From Streptosporangium violaceochromogenes (GTDB taxonomy: Bacteria; Actinomycetota; Actinomycetes; Streptosporangiales; Streptosporangiaceae): a stretch of 64,000 nucleotides of DNA. The notes below the pieces were generated by a model. The model was given only the letters and a program-made list of their open reading frames with translations, made no database searches and was not told where the DNA came from. The DNA lies in assembly GCF_014654615.1 (NCBI RefSeq), contig NZ_BNBB01000008.1, positions 1-64,000 of the forward strand. The letters are read 5' to 3'. Shown here in pieces: positions 27,099-35,831 of this stretch (the stretch's first letter is position 1; every line of letters starts with the position of its first letter). Position numbers and translations under genes: made by a program.

Positions 27099-27157
27099 GC
27101 GTCCGAGGATCCGGCGCAGACAAACGAGGCGAAAACCTCTTCGTTATATCGAACTCG

Positions 27158-27222
27158 CGGCCCGACGGGCTTCCGGAAACGGACACGCCCCCATACCGCA
27201 TGAGTCCTTCGTGCCCTGGGGG
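27158..27222 (+). ncRNA. Structured leader RNA, copy 2
   Basis: Same layout as copy 1. GCCC-GAC-GGGC spans 27160-27170. The outer stem is CCCCCA (27188-27193) with TGGGGG (27217-27222). The inner stem is GCATGAG (27198-27204), a three-base loop, and TTCGTGC (27208-27214). Two pairs differ from copy 1 yet still pair as G-U, which argues that the fold is under selection. The ATG at 27229 follows the G-run by six bases. Confidence 0.7.
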
Positions 27223-27228
27223 TAACGC

Positions 27229-29173
27229 ATGGCCAAGCAGCCCGGACCCGCCTATCGGGGTTCCGCGGACGCTCTCTTCACCGCGCTGTCCACCCCACTC
27301 TCCGAGATGGAGAAGGCGTTCAGTTCCTCGCTCGGGGAAGCGACCAAACAGGAGACGGGACGGCCAGTGAAGGCCGGCGAGCTGCGGGCGTGGACCAACA
27401 GTCTCTCGGCGCTCGCGCGCGATCTGAAGGACGCGGGACTCGGCAGGCTCGAAGTGCTGGTCGAGTACCCCATGCCTCACAACAAGAGAAGCTCGGCGGA
27501 TGCCGTTCTCGCGGGCGTCGACCGCCGTACTGGAAAAGACCTGTTCGTGGTGGTCGAGCTCAAGCAGTGGAGCGAGGCGGAGCTCTACGAAGATGACGAG
27601 AAGCTCGTGGTGGTTCCGAGGACTTGGAAGGACTACGACACCCACCCCGCGATCCAGGTCTCGAACTACTGTCAGAAGATCGTCGAGAACTGCAGCGCGG
27701 TCGATGGGAGGCCGGACGCGGTCGAGGGGGTGGTCTATCTGCACAACGCGACGCGCCAGAGTGTTCGAGGTCTTTTCGAGCTGGCGCTGGACAAAAACGT
27801 CCGGCTGTTCACCATGACGGAGCGGAGCGCGTTCGTCGAATATCTCAGAGACCGCTTCGAGGGCGCCGACGGGCGCCAGGCGGCGGAGCGCCTCCTGAAC
27901 GGGCGAGTACAGCCGAACCAGCCTCTCCTCAGGAAAGCCGCCAACGTCCTCAAGGGGCGGGACAAGTTCGTTCTCCTCGGCGAGCAACAGAAGGCTTTCG
28001 AAATCGTGCGCCACGCGGTCGAGGGGGCTTTCGCAGCGAACACCAAGCGGGTCGTCACCATCACCGGCGGCCCGGGGAGCGGCAAAACCGCCGTGGCCAT
28101 GGAGCTGCTGCACTACATGGCCGAGGCCAACCGGCGCGTGTGGTACGCCACCGGCTCCAGGGCCTTCACGGAGACGATGCGCCGCTTCGTCACCGGAAGT
28201 GACAAGGATCTCAGAAACCTCTTCAAGTACTTCAACGACTTCGCCACCTCCGGCCCTAACGAGGCGGACATCCTGATCGCCGACGAGGCGCACCGCGCTC
28301 GCCTGAAGTCTTTCGACCGGTTCAGGAAGGACAAGTGCAGCCCCAACCCTCAGATCCAGGATTTGATAAACGCGGCGCGGGTTCCCGTCTTCTTCCTCGA
28401 CGAGCACCAGGTGGTAAAACCCGGTGAGGTGGGCACCCTGGCCGCCATCAAGTCCTACGCGCAGCAACTGAACGTCCGCCACCACCATGTCTCACTCGAA
28501 GGCCAGTGGCGATGCGGCGGAAGCGTCGCCTACGACCTGTGGGTACGGAGACTTCTCGGCCTGGGCAGCGAGGACGGCGGGCGAGTGGGACGGCGACGCG
28601 TCGCCCGAGCCCTGGATCGGTGACGAGAGCTTCGAGGTGGTCGTCGCCCTGTCCCCGGCGGAGATGGAAGCCACCCTGAGCGCCAAACTCGCCGAGGGCT
28701 GGACAGCGCGCGTGACCGCTGGATACTGCTGGCCCTGGGGCAAGCCGAATCCCGACAAGACTCTCCCCCTCGACGTGAAGATCGGCGACTGGGAACGTCC
28801 CTGGAACGCGAACAGCACCTCAAAGGTCGGTGACGCTCCCCCGAGCCAGATCTGGGCCTCATCCCCTGGCGGGTTCGGGCAGGTCGGCTGCGTTTACACG
28901 GCCCAAGGGTTGGAGTTCGACTGGGCTGGAGTGATCGTTGGTCCTGACCTGCTGGCTCGGGGCGGAAAACTCGTCACGGAGCGCGAGGGCAGTCAAGACA
29001 GAGACCTGACGAAGTCATCCGTCACCGACGAGCAGTTCGACCGCCTGGTCCGCAACACCTACAAGGTTCTGCTGACCAGGGGCCTGGCAGGGGTGGTCCT
29101 GTACGCCGTCGACCCCGAAACGCAGCGGTTCTTGTCCACGCTGGTGAATCCCGCGCCGACCGGCGAGTTCTGA
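27229..29173 (+). pseudogene. Second PD-(D/E)XK/DUF2075 gene, frameshifted
   Basis: Paralogue of the upstream gene. The first frame (27229-28580) carries the nuclease motif (ADAVLAGVD...VVVELKQW), Walker A GGPGSGKT and DEAHR. The second frame (from about 28581 to 29173) carries GEWDGDASPEPW, YCWPWGKPNPDKT, CVYTAQGLEFDW and NTYKVLLTRGLAG, matching the C-terminus of copy 1. One extra base in the GGCGGGC run at 28575-28581 accounts for the break. It may be a recent inactivating mutation, a sequencing error or, less likely, programmed frameshifting. Confidence 0.8.
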
Positions 29174-29266
29174 AAGCGCGCCCGGCTGGCAGCGGCAAGT
29201 GAGTCCCTCGCTTTCCTCGATGAACAGCCCGGGATCGTCCTGACCGTTCCGGCACGGTGACGGCTG

Positions 29267-30031
29267 TCAGGGACGGCTCTCTACCAGACCACCTGCCGCC
29301 GTCAGCGGGCTCAGTACGTCAAGGGCCGCCGCGCGGCTGAGGTCTTCGTGATGGGTCTGGTTGCGGAAACTCCGGAGACAGCCGTAGCAGGAGGTCTCCT
29401 CTCCGCAGTCGCAGGTCGACACCCTGGCGTAAGCGGCCTCAACGACGCCGTCCAGAGCCCGGGCGACGCGGAGTACGCTGCCCGCTCCACCGGGCACCGC
29501 GTCGAACATGACGAGCCCGATCCGGTTGCCCGGACGGGCGTACAGCGTGCCACCGATGTCGTCACGGCTCAGCTCAAGTTTTTCCGCCGCCCCTTCCAGC
29601 ATCGCGTAGAGCAGTGAATACCAGTTGGCCGTGCCGGCGGCGAGCGGCATGGCGAGGTGGTCGAAGTCCAGGGCCAAGAGGTCGGTCTCGTAGGGGTGGG
29701 CGAGGGAGCGCCGCCGGAGCGGGCCGGTGCACTCCGTGCCACGCAGGAGATGGGTATGCGTCTTGGCTGACCTCGGCATCAACAGCGTTCCGGTGCCGCA
29801 CCAGTCGCAGATCAGATAACCGCCCCCGGTCGGCCCCTCCGACAGGGCTATCAGCCGCCCCCGGGTGCCCGCCCGGCCCCGGATCGTTCCGCCGCCGACA
29901 GACCGCCATACGGTCTCGTCCACTTCGGCAGCCAGAGAAAGGACATGAGTGGTGCCGTTCCAGCTGCGCTTGGGAGGCGTCGTGGCGGTCTTCGACGGCT
30001 TGGACTCCGCGACGAATCCGAACTCTGGCAC
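29267..30031 (-). pseudogene. C-terminal fragment of a DUF1998 (DrmB/MZB-helicase type) protein
   Basis: 254 codons open. It encodes the cysteine-rich C-terminal region of DUF1998/MZB proteins: CDWCGTG near residue 75 and STCDCGEETSCYGCLRSF near residue 208, plus LVMFDAVPGGAGSVLRVA. Full proteins of this kind (DISARM DrmB or MZB helicases) are far longer and carry a helicase core, which is absent. The fragment ends at about 30031, where sequence on the other strand switches to a DUF4303 gene, so a rearrangement cut it. Confidence 0.7.
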
Positions 30032-30469
30032 GCAGTACTGCGGGTACGCCTTCTACTCCGACGCCGACGCGGTGTCGGTCGGATGCGCCGTCAACACGCG
30101 GGCACATCTCGCCCGTGCCCAGGCGGCCGACCCCGAGTACTATCGGTGGACCCCCGCCGAATGGGCGCTGGAAGGTTTCGGCCACGAACACTTCACCGAT
30201 CTCAATCGGCGCCTGCTGGATCTTTCGTCAGCCGCCCGGAGGTCGGAGCTCGCGGGGCGGCGGGACGGCGCGTTCGAAGCTGCGTGGCGACGCTGGAGGC
30301 GCTCCTCGCCGAGGACGTCCTCACGGCGACACCGGACACAGTCGTAGTCTTCGCGGTCTCCGGCTATGAGGATCCCGTACGGGAGTTGGAATGGATCCGC
30401 CGCCTCAACCCGCCCTCCCAGGCCCGTCACTTCGCCCTCTGGCTCCAGGACGCCGAGGAACGAGCCTGA
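29949..30469 (+). pseudogene. DUF4303 gene, frameshifted
   Basis: The first frame has YAFYSDADAVSVGCAVNT and PEYYRWTPAEWALEGF, the DUF4303 signature. A second frame, after one lost base near 30280, has TLEALLAEDVLTATPDTVVVF, SGYEDPVRELEWIRRLNPP and the end of the protein. The first 60 or so bases overlap the DUF1998 fragment, so the natural N-terminus is probably gone. Some DUF4303 proteins are immunity-type proteins of polymorphic toxin systems. Confidence 0.65.
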
Positions 30470-30518
30470 CCACTGCCACGTCGCGTACGGCTTCCGCCGC
30501 GCCGCCGCAGCGGCCCGC

Positions 30519-31155
30519 TCACCGACCGGTGGACAACCGCCCCACCGCGTCCCGCGCGTCGACGGCCGCCAGCACCGCGTCGGCCATCGCCTCGACGGAT
30601 CGGCCGCCGCCTGGGTCAATGCGTTCCAGACCCAGCCTGTCGACGGCATCCATCATGAGCGTCTGGTATCGCTCGGTGCGGGCCAGAAACCTTCCATCAA
30701 ATACCGTTCCTCGCCCGTCGCCTCCTCGCGGCGGCCGGCCCTGTGCACCCGAGCGCGCAGGACGGCGTTGTCCGCAGTGAGCCACACGGCGGCCGTGTTC
30801 GAGACGGTCAGCTTCGCGACACGGACGGGCCAGAGCGCCGCCCCCTCCAAAACCAAGCCAGATCCGGTACCGTCCCCCGTCGCGCGGGCTGTAATCAGCT
30901 CCTCGATGCGGGCCCATAGCCGCTCATAGTGATCGAGAACGGACGTGATCAGCTCGTCAACCGCGAGTGATCTGTAGTGCTCGGCGACATGGACCGGCAC
31001 CTCCCCTTCCGGCGTTCGCCAGGGCCGCCCCGGATGCCGCGCCGGCCCGTCCGTCGAGAGGCAATCGAAGCCAAGCCTGTCCGCCACGACTTGGGCGACG
31101 GTTGACTTCCCAACGTTCGACGTCCCCCGATCAGCACCGCTCGCAGACCGTGCAT
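30519..31155 (-). pseudogene. P-loop kinase/NTPase gene with two frameshifts
   Basis: On the minus strand ATG 31155 begins MHGLRAVLIGG. After one missing base in the C-run at 31123-31128 the P-loop continues as TSNVGKSTVAQVVADRLGFD. The frame then runs to RYLMEGF, and after another missing base near 30685 continues LARTERYQTLMMDAVDRLGL to the stop at 30519. Its layout is that of small shikimate/adenylate-kinase-like proteins. Both breaks are single-base deletions. Confidence 0.65.
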
Positions 31156-31227
31156 ACCGACGACCTCAGCCAACCCGTCACCTCCCGGGATCCGTGCCTG
31201 AAGACGTCCCAAGCCGCATGTCGGGGC

Positions 31228-31308
31228 ACCGGCAGGCAGCTGCTCGCGGAACCGCGGTGACTCACCCCCGAGGAGAGCGCGGCCGTCATGAACGGCCCGG
31301 CGGCGGCC
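31228..31308 (+). pseudogene. Fragment of a MazG-like gene
   Basis: About 80 bases align by eye with 24843-24924 of the intact MazG-like gene (for example CCCCCGAGGAGAGCGCG and GCGGCGGCC against GGTGGCGGCC), with small indels. It covers only the middle of the domain and has an in-frame stop. It shows that a second MazG copy once stood here. Confidence 0.7.
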
Positions 31309-31445
31309 ACGTCTACGACTGTCCCCCACCACCAAGTACCAAACCGGCCATCTGACGCTCGGTGACCCGAGAGTCCCGTACCGCCAACGATGTCGCCGGC
31401 GATACGAGGCTCCCGGGCGGGACAGTCTGAATCGCCCCGGTTTCG

Positions 31446-33380
31446 GTGGAGACTTTGGTGTTCCCCTCCTTCGGAAGGAGAGAGGTCCCACCCGAGAGGA
31501 AAACGGGAAACGCACCGGGGAACTCTTTGGTGTTGATCAACGAGAATCCTCCGTGGTGGAATGCCGTGGTGACAGCCCCGAGCGCGAGCGCCGACGTGGA
31601 GGCCGCCGTTGAGGCACACCGCAGGATCGCCGGGCTCGCACAGACCAATGCCCTCGGTCTGGACAGGGCCGGCTCGATGGCGCAGGCCGGCATCTGGGTG
31701 GGCGGCGGCGCCCCCGTTTTCTCCAAAGAGCTGTTCCACCGTCGCACGTTGTTGCAGCAGGCGTTCCAGCGGGCGCTGGACGAGATCGCGGAATTGATCG
31801 CGCGGAGAGGGGGAACGCCTCCTCCGCGGATCCAGGTGGTCACAGCACCTCGGACGACCATGTCCGCCGGTCCCAGTGGTTTCCGGGGAATGGACGTCGG
31901 GCAGATGGAGTCCCTCGTCAGGGAACTGGACAGAATCGGCCCCCCATTGCTGGAGGCCGGATCCCAGATGCAGAACATGTGCTCACGGCTGTGCGTGGCC
32001 CCCGGTGCCGGTCACACGATCGGCGAGGTGGGGACATGGAGCGAGCGTCAGGCGAGGGACCTGCGAAGGCGTTTGGAGGTCATCAAACGCACACCGCCGA
32101 TCACCGAATCGGGCGTTCCGTTCACGGGCCCCTTCCCCTCCCCGGGAACGGTCAGCTCCGGGATCGCGGCCTACGAGTTCTTCGGAGCCTTCGACACCAC
32201 GCCGAACAAGGCGAGAAGCCTGCTCGGCCGCGCGGCGACCGGTGACACCAAGGCGCTGGAGGAGCTGCAGAGACTTCAGGGCGAAGGGAAGGACCCCGAT
32301 CTGGCCCGGCGGGTCAACGCCTGGTGGCGCGGGCTGGACCCGGCCGCCCGGAGCGGGTTGACCGGCGAGGCTCCCGGTCTGGTGGGTTCCCTCAACGGCG
32401 TCCCCTCCGCAACCCGGGACACGCTCAACCGCGCCTTCCTCACCACGGAGGAGAAGCGGCTGAAGGAAAGGCTCGCCGAGCTGGACAGGGAGGTACTCGG
32501 ACTCACTGTGATGGGCGGATTCGGTCTCGACGTGAAACGCGCGGCGGTGCAGTCGATGAAGGACCGTACCTCGGCCATGCTGAAAGCGTCCGAGCAGGTG
32601 CGGGCGGCCCTTGCCGAGGGGGGCAAGAACGGTCGCCCGCCGGCGCTGCTGCTGCTCTTCGACGCCAACGCTCCCCACGGCCGGGCGGTGGTCTCGTACG
32701 GTGACCCCGACAGAGCCCACCACATCACCGCCTACGTGCCCGGCCTGACCACCCAGGTGGAGAACAGCCGCGAGGATTTCCAGCGCTCCCTGTTCACGTG
32801 GGACCAGGCGAACGGTGCGGATCCGTTCAAGGAGACCGCCTCGATCGCCTGGCTCGGTTACGACGCCCCCCAGGTCGACCTTGGGCTGGCCGTTCCCGGG
32901 CACACGGTGGCCACGAGCGGGGCCGCCGAGAAGGGGGCGAAGGAGCTGCTTTCCTTCATCGACGGGGTGCACGCCACCCATGACCACGAGGTGCCGACCC
33001 ATCTGACCGTGGTCGGACACAGTTACGGCTCTCTGACCACCGGGAAGGCGGCGGCGCAGCGTCCCTTCGGCACGTTCGCCGACGACCTGGTGTTCGTCGG
33101 CAGCCCCGGCGTCGGTGTCGAGCAGGCCGTGAACCTGGGCGTCAGCCCGGAGCACGTGTGGGTGGGCGCCAACGATTGGGACCCGGTGTCCTGGGCCGGA
33201 TGGTTCACCACGGACCCCAGCCGGTCCGCGTTCGGCGCCACCCGTTTCCGCACCGGAGGGGGAGGCCACTCCGATTACTGGGTGAACGGAAAGGACTCTC
33301 TTCGCAATATCGGCCGTATCGTCGCCGGAAAGTCCGACGAGGTCACCGGTGACACCATGATCCTTGCCGGGAAGCCGTGA
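31446..33380 (+). CDS. DUF1023 alpha/beta-hydrolase with N-terminal helical (WXG-like) domain
   Basis: About 644 residues; the start is uncertain (GTG 31446; an in-frame GTG at 31530 is an alternative). The N-terminal 300 residues are helical, as in secreted type VII-related proteins. The C-terminal half (from about residue 395) is the DUF1023 hydrolase: VVGHSYGSLTTGKAA contains the nucleophile Ser in G-x-S-x-G, and FVGSPGVGVEQAVNLG and ANDWDPVS follow with the likely Asp; GGGGHSDYW may carry the catalytic His. No signal peptide is evident, so export by a type VII-like route is possible. Confidence 0.78.
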   Translation: METLVFPSFGRREVPPERKTGNAPGNSLVLINENPPWWNAVVTAPSASADVEAAVEAHRRIAGLAQTNALGLDRAGSMAQAGIWVGGGAPVFSKELFHRRTLLQQAFQRALDEIAELIARRGGTPPPRIQVVTAPRTTMSAGPSGFRGMDVGQMESLVRELDRIGPPLLEAGSQMQNMCSRLCVAPGAGHTIGEVGTWSERQARDLRRRLEVIKRTPPITESGVPFTGPFPSPGTVSSGIAAYEFFGAFDTTPNKARSLLGRAATGDTKALEELQRLQGEGKDPDLARRVNAWWRGLDPAARSGLTGEAPGLVGSLNGVPSATRDTLNRAFLTTEEKRLKERLAELDREVLGLTVMGGFGLDVKRAAVQSMKDRTSAMLKASEQVRAALAEGGKNGRPPALLLLFDANAPHGRAVVSYGDPDRAHHITAYVPGLTTQVENSREDFQRSLFTWDQANGADPFKETASIAWLGYDAPQVDLGLAVPGHTVATSGAAEKGAKELLSFIDGVHATHDHEVPTHLTVVGHSYGSLTTGKAAAQRPFGTFADDLVFVGSPGVGVEQAVNLGVSPEHVWVGANDWDPVSWAGWFTTDPSRSAFGATRFRTGGGGHSDYWVNGKDSLRNIGRIVAGKSDEVTGDTMILAGKP

Positions 33381-33478
33381 AGCGAGGTCTCGGCCGGGCC
33401 CGACCCGGAGCGCGGAGTTCAATGAGCGCCCAGGGCAGCGGCTTTCATCGGTTGTTCACCGGCTCGGGAAAGGAAGAC

Positions 33479-34000
33479 ATGACACGGCGACTACGTGTTG
33501 CGATGGTGTTCGCGGTTTTACTGACGGCGGGCTGCTTCATCGCCCCCACGGAGGAAGCGATGACGACCGAGGGACCTTCCCTGTCCGAGCCTCAGGCCAC
33601 CGAACGGGTCGAGGAACTCGTCCGCACGGCCGTCGCTGGAATCACACCGCCCCCGAAACTCAAACTCGTCCCCACCAGCCTCGCTGACCATCCATGCATC
33701 CCTAACTACGGGAACAAACCCACAGGGAAGATCTATGTCATCCGGTCCTACTACCTAACTGATCTCCCCAAGGACCGTCTCCTCGATGCGGCGAAAAAGA
33801 TCCAGGCCAACTGGGAAGAGGCCAGGCACAAGATCACCGACAGCCGTGTCGTAGGCAATGAAAAGCCACAGATGTCCGGGGAAACAAGCGACGATTTCTA
33901 CATGGCTCTCGACACAGTGGACCTGAAAACAGAGCGGGGTCTCCTCCTCGCGGTCGGCTCCCCATGCTTCCGCCCCGCTTCCCCCTCCCCCTCGCCGTGA
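33479..34000 (+). CDS. Small lipoprotein, partner of the DUF1023 gene
   Basis: 173 residues from ATG 33479, with GGAAAGGAAG just upstream. The lipobox LLTAGC puts the lipidated Cys near residue 20. The mature part contains HPCIPNYG and a C-terminal GSPCF, giving two cysteines as in the 23319 lipoprotein. It lies 98 bases after the hydrolase and is probably co-transcribed. Confidence 0.72.
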   Translation: MTRRLRVAMVFAVLLTAGCFIAPTEEAMTTEGPSLSEPQATERVEELVRTAVAGITPPPKLKLVPTSLADHPCIPNYGNKPTGKIYVIRSYYLTDLPKDRLLDAAKKIQANWEEARHKITDSRVVGNEKPQMSGETSDDFYMALDTVDLKTERGLLLAVGSPCFRPASPSPSP

Positions 34001-34065
34001 CCACGCGCCCCGGACCGCAGCGCGCCGGCCACTCTCCCCTCGGGTCCAGCGGGACGTGACGAAAG

Positions 34066-34093
34066 TGTCCAACAGACCTGCCCGACGTATCGG
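34066..34093 (+). promoter_or_regulatory. 28-bp module, copy C
   Basis: TGTCCAAC at 34066-34073, eight bases, then CCGACGTATCGG at 34082-34093, with the same spacing as copies A and B. It is followed, as in copy B, by GAAGAG and a start codon (GTG 34111). Confidence 0.65.
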
Positions 34094-34105
34094 CGTCCGA
34101 AGAGA

Positions 34106-34180
34106 CGGGTGTGAGCCTTCGCCGAAGGACCCGGCGCCCCAACCACGGCGCCAGAGCGCCCCGGCCGGCACGGCGGACGG
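34106..34180 (+). pseudogene. Relic 5' end of a WXG100-like gene
   Basis: The bases after copy C of the 28-bp module align with the start of the 23848 gene (shared CCCAACC and GGCGCCAGA blocks) with one inserted C that breaks the frame. The rest of the gene is missing. It is best read as a duplicated module promoter plus a truncated gene. Confidence 0.55.
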
Positions 34181-34214
34181 ATCATCGACGGCGTACGGCT
34201 TCCGCCGTGCCGCC

Positions 34215-34511
34215 TCACACCTCGGGGCGCGTGGTCAGGCCGTCGGGGCCGCCGCTCTTGACGGCCTCAAGAAAGTCGTCCCACGCGGACGGGCCGAAGG
34301 ACAGCACCGGGTCGTCGGGGTCCTTGGAGTCACGCACCAGAAAGAGCCGGTCGACATCCGCCCCGCCCTGAGCGTTACCAAGCGTCGCGACCTCGGCACA
34401 ATTTGAGCCGTTCCCGCTCAGGGAACTCTTGCGCCAGACACCGACCTCTACGCAGTTGCGGCCATTGCCACTACGGCTGCTCTTGCGCCACATGATGCGG
34501 GACACGTCCAC
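34215..34511 (-). CDS. DUF397 protein, orphan tandem copy
   Basis: 98 residues with two consecutive DUF397 openings (WRKSSRSGNGRNCVEVGVW and WRKSSLSGNGSNCAEVA), then FLVRDSKDPDDPVLSFGPSAWDDF. Unlike the other three it has no XRE-DUF5753 gene beside it; an IS relic abuts its 5' side. It may have lost its partner in the rearrangements here. Confidence 0.85.
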   Translation of the reverse strand: MDVSRIMWRKSSRSGNGRNCVEVGVWRKSSLSGNGSNCAEVATLGNAQGGADVDRLFLVRDSKDPDDPVLSFGPSAWDDFLEAVKSGGPDGLTTRPEV

Positions 34512-34529
34512 TGAGCGCTTTTCCTCCTG

Positions 34530-34661
34530 AGTAGCGGCCTTCTTCGATGAGTTGCAGGACGCAGATGGCCTGCACGATCGTGGTAGCGCGGTGCGGGCAG
34601 CAGCGTCAGGACCTTCCAGGTCTTCAAGGTGGCGACGGCGCGTTGGTTAGGTCATGCATGG
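34530..34661 (-). mobile_element. C-terminal relic of an IS5-type transposase
   Basis: On the minus strand one frame reads NQRAVATLKTWKVLTLL. After a one-base shift another reads CPHRATTIVQAICVLQLIEEGRYS. This is the typical end of the DDE transposases in the IS5/HARBI1-like group of actinomycetes. Only about 130 bases remain and no terminal repeats were found. Confidence 0.6.
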
Positions 34662-34738
34662 CGCCGGACAGCGCAGGTGAGGCCCGCACCAGCCGGCCGG
34701 CCGGATCGGCACCTCTGTCTTACCGAGAGCCTCTTCTC

Positions 34739-35643
34739 ATGCCAACCCGTCCCGGCGTCGCCCCTGCTGACCAGCGCGATCAGGTTGGAAATGCCTCGCT
34801 GATCACCGAGACCGACCGTCGGCCGCTCCCCGCTGGACGTACGGCCTGCCGCTACGCCTCGATGCCGGTGCTCGACCTGCTGGACGACGAGGTGAACCTC
34901 ACACCGGCGCGATACGTGCCGAAGGCGACCGCCTCGGCGAGCCTGGGCCGCGGCGCTCCTGGACGCGGTTCGGCACCGTCCTTCACGAACTGCGCGACCT
35001 GACCGAGACGCTGTCGAGGCTTGAGCCGAGCGCCGAGGATCAGGCGGCCGAGCAGGGGACGGTGGCCGTGGGCGACCTGCTCAGGGCCGGCGCGCTGACC
35101 CTGCGGGCGGGCCGGCCGCCGGCGGACGAGATCGTCGGCACCGACACCCCCCGCGGATGCCGTTCCCCTGCTGACCGTCTCCGACGTGACGACCGGGGGC
35201 AGGGCCACCGGCCGGCTGACGGCGGAAGAGGCGGCAGCGGGAGAGGCCGCGGACGCCCTCACGGTGACGACGCCGGACGAGGTGGTGGTCGTCGGGTCGT
35301 ATCGGGCTTTCGCCGCCTGGGTGGACACCGACGCCCACCGCGCTGGGCGCGCTGCGGGTGGATCCCCCGCTGATCGACCCGTGGTTCCTGGCGGGCTGCC
35401 TGCGTGCCCCGGCCAACGCGCGGCGGGCGGGAACTCACGCCTCCAGCTCCTCCCGCATCGACATCCGCAGGCTCCAGGTGCTGCGGCCGCCCCTGACGGA
35501 GCAGCGGCTCTACGGGGAGGTGTCCAGGCGCTTATCGGCCTTCGAGCGATCGTTGCGCGAGGCGGGAGCGGTGGGCAGGAAGCTGATGGGACGGCCTGTC
35601 CGACGAGGTGTCCACCGGAAGGCTGCGCCGAGAACGGCTATGA
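34739..35643 (+). pseudogene. Relic of a type I-like N-6 DNA methylase/specificity protein C-terminus
   Basis: Successive frames spell the C-terminal specificity half of an actinobacterial methylase-S fusion. Blocks are MPVLDLLDDEVNLTPARYVP; LHELRDLTETLSRLEPSAED; PLLTVSDVTTGGRATGRLT; TTPDEVVVVGSYRAFAAWVD; then DPWFLAGCLRAPANARRAGT, SSRIDIRRLQVLRPPLTEQR and finally LSDEVSTGRLRRERL with a stop at 35641. At least four frameshifts separate the blocks and the catalytic domain is absent. Confidence 0.75.
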
Positions 35644-35831
35644 CAGGCGCCCGACCGCCGGGGCCGTTGCCTCCCCCGCTCCCGCGGCCGGTCAAAGCGG
35701 CTCTCCCGTAGTCCGGTGAAGGTCTCCCCATAGGGAATCAGCACGTAACACCCCGCCTCTACAAGGAAAATGCCCGACCGCACGCCTCTGCAACAAGCTT
35801 TAGGCCTCTCGGGACAGACGCCGAGCTCGGC

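Noticed and set aside
29267..30031. DUF1998 fragment as an active DISARM DrmB
   Set aside because: The helicase core and all other DISARM genes are absent and the gene is cut at its 5' end.
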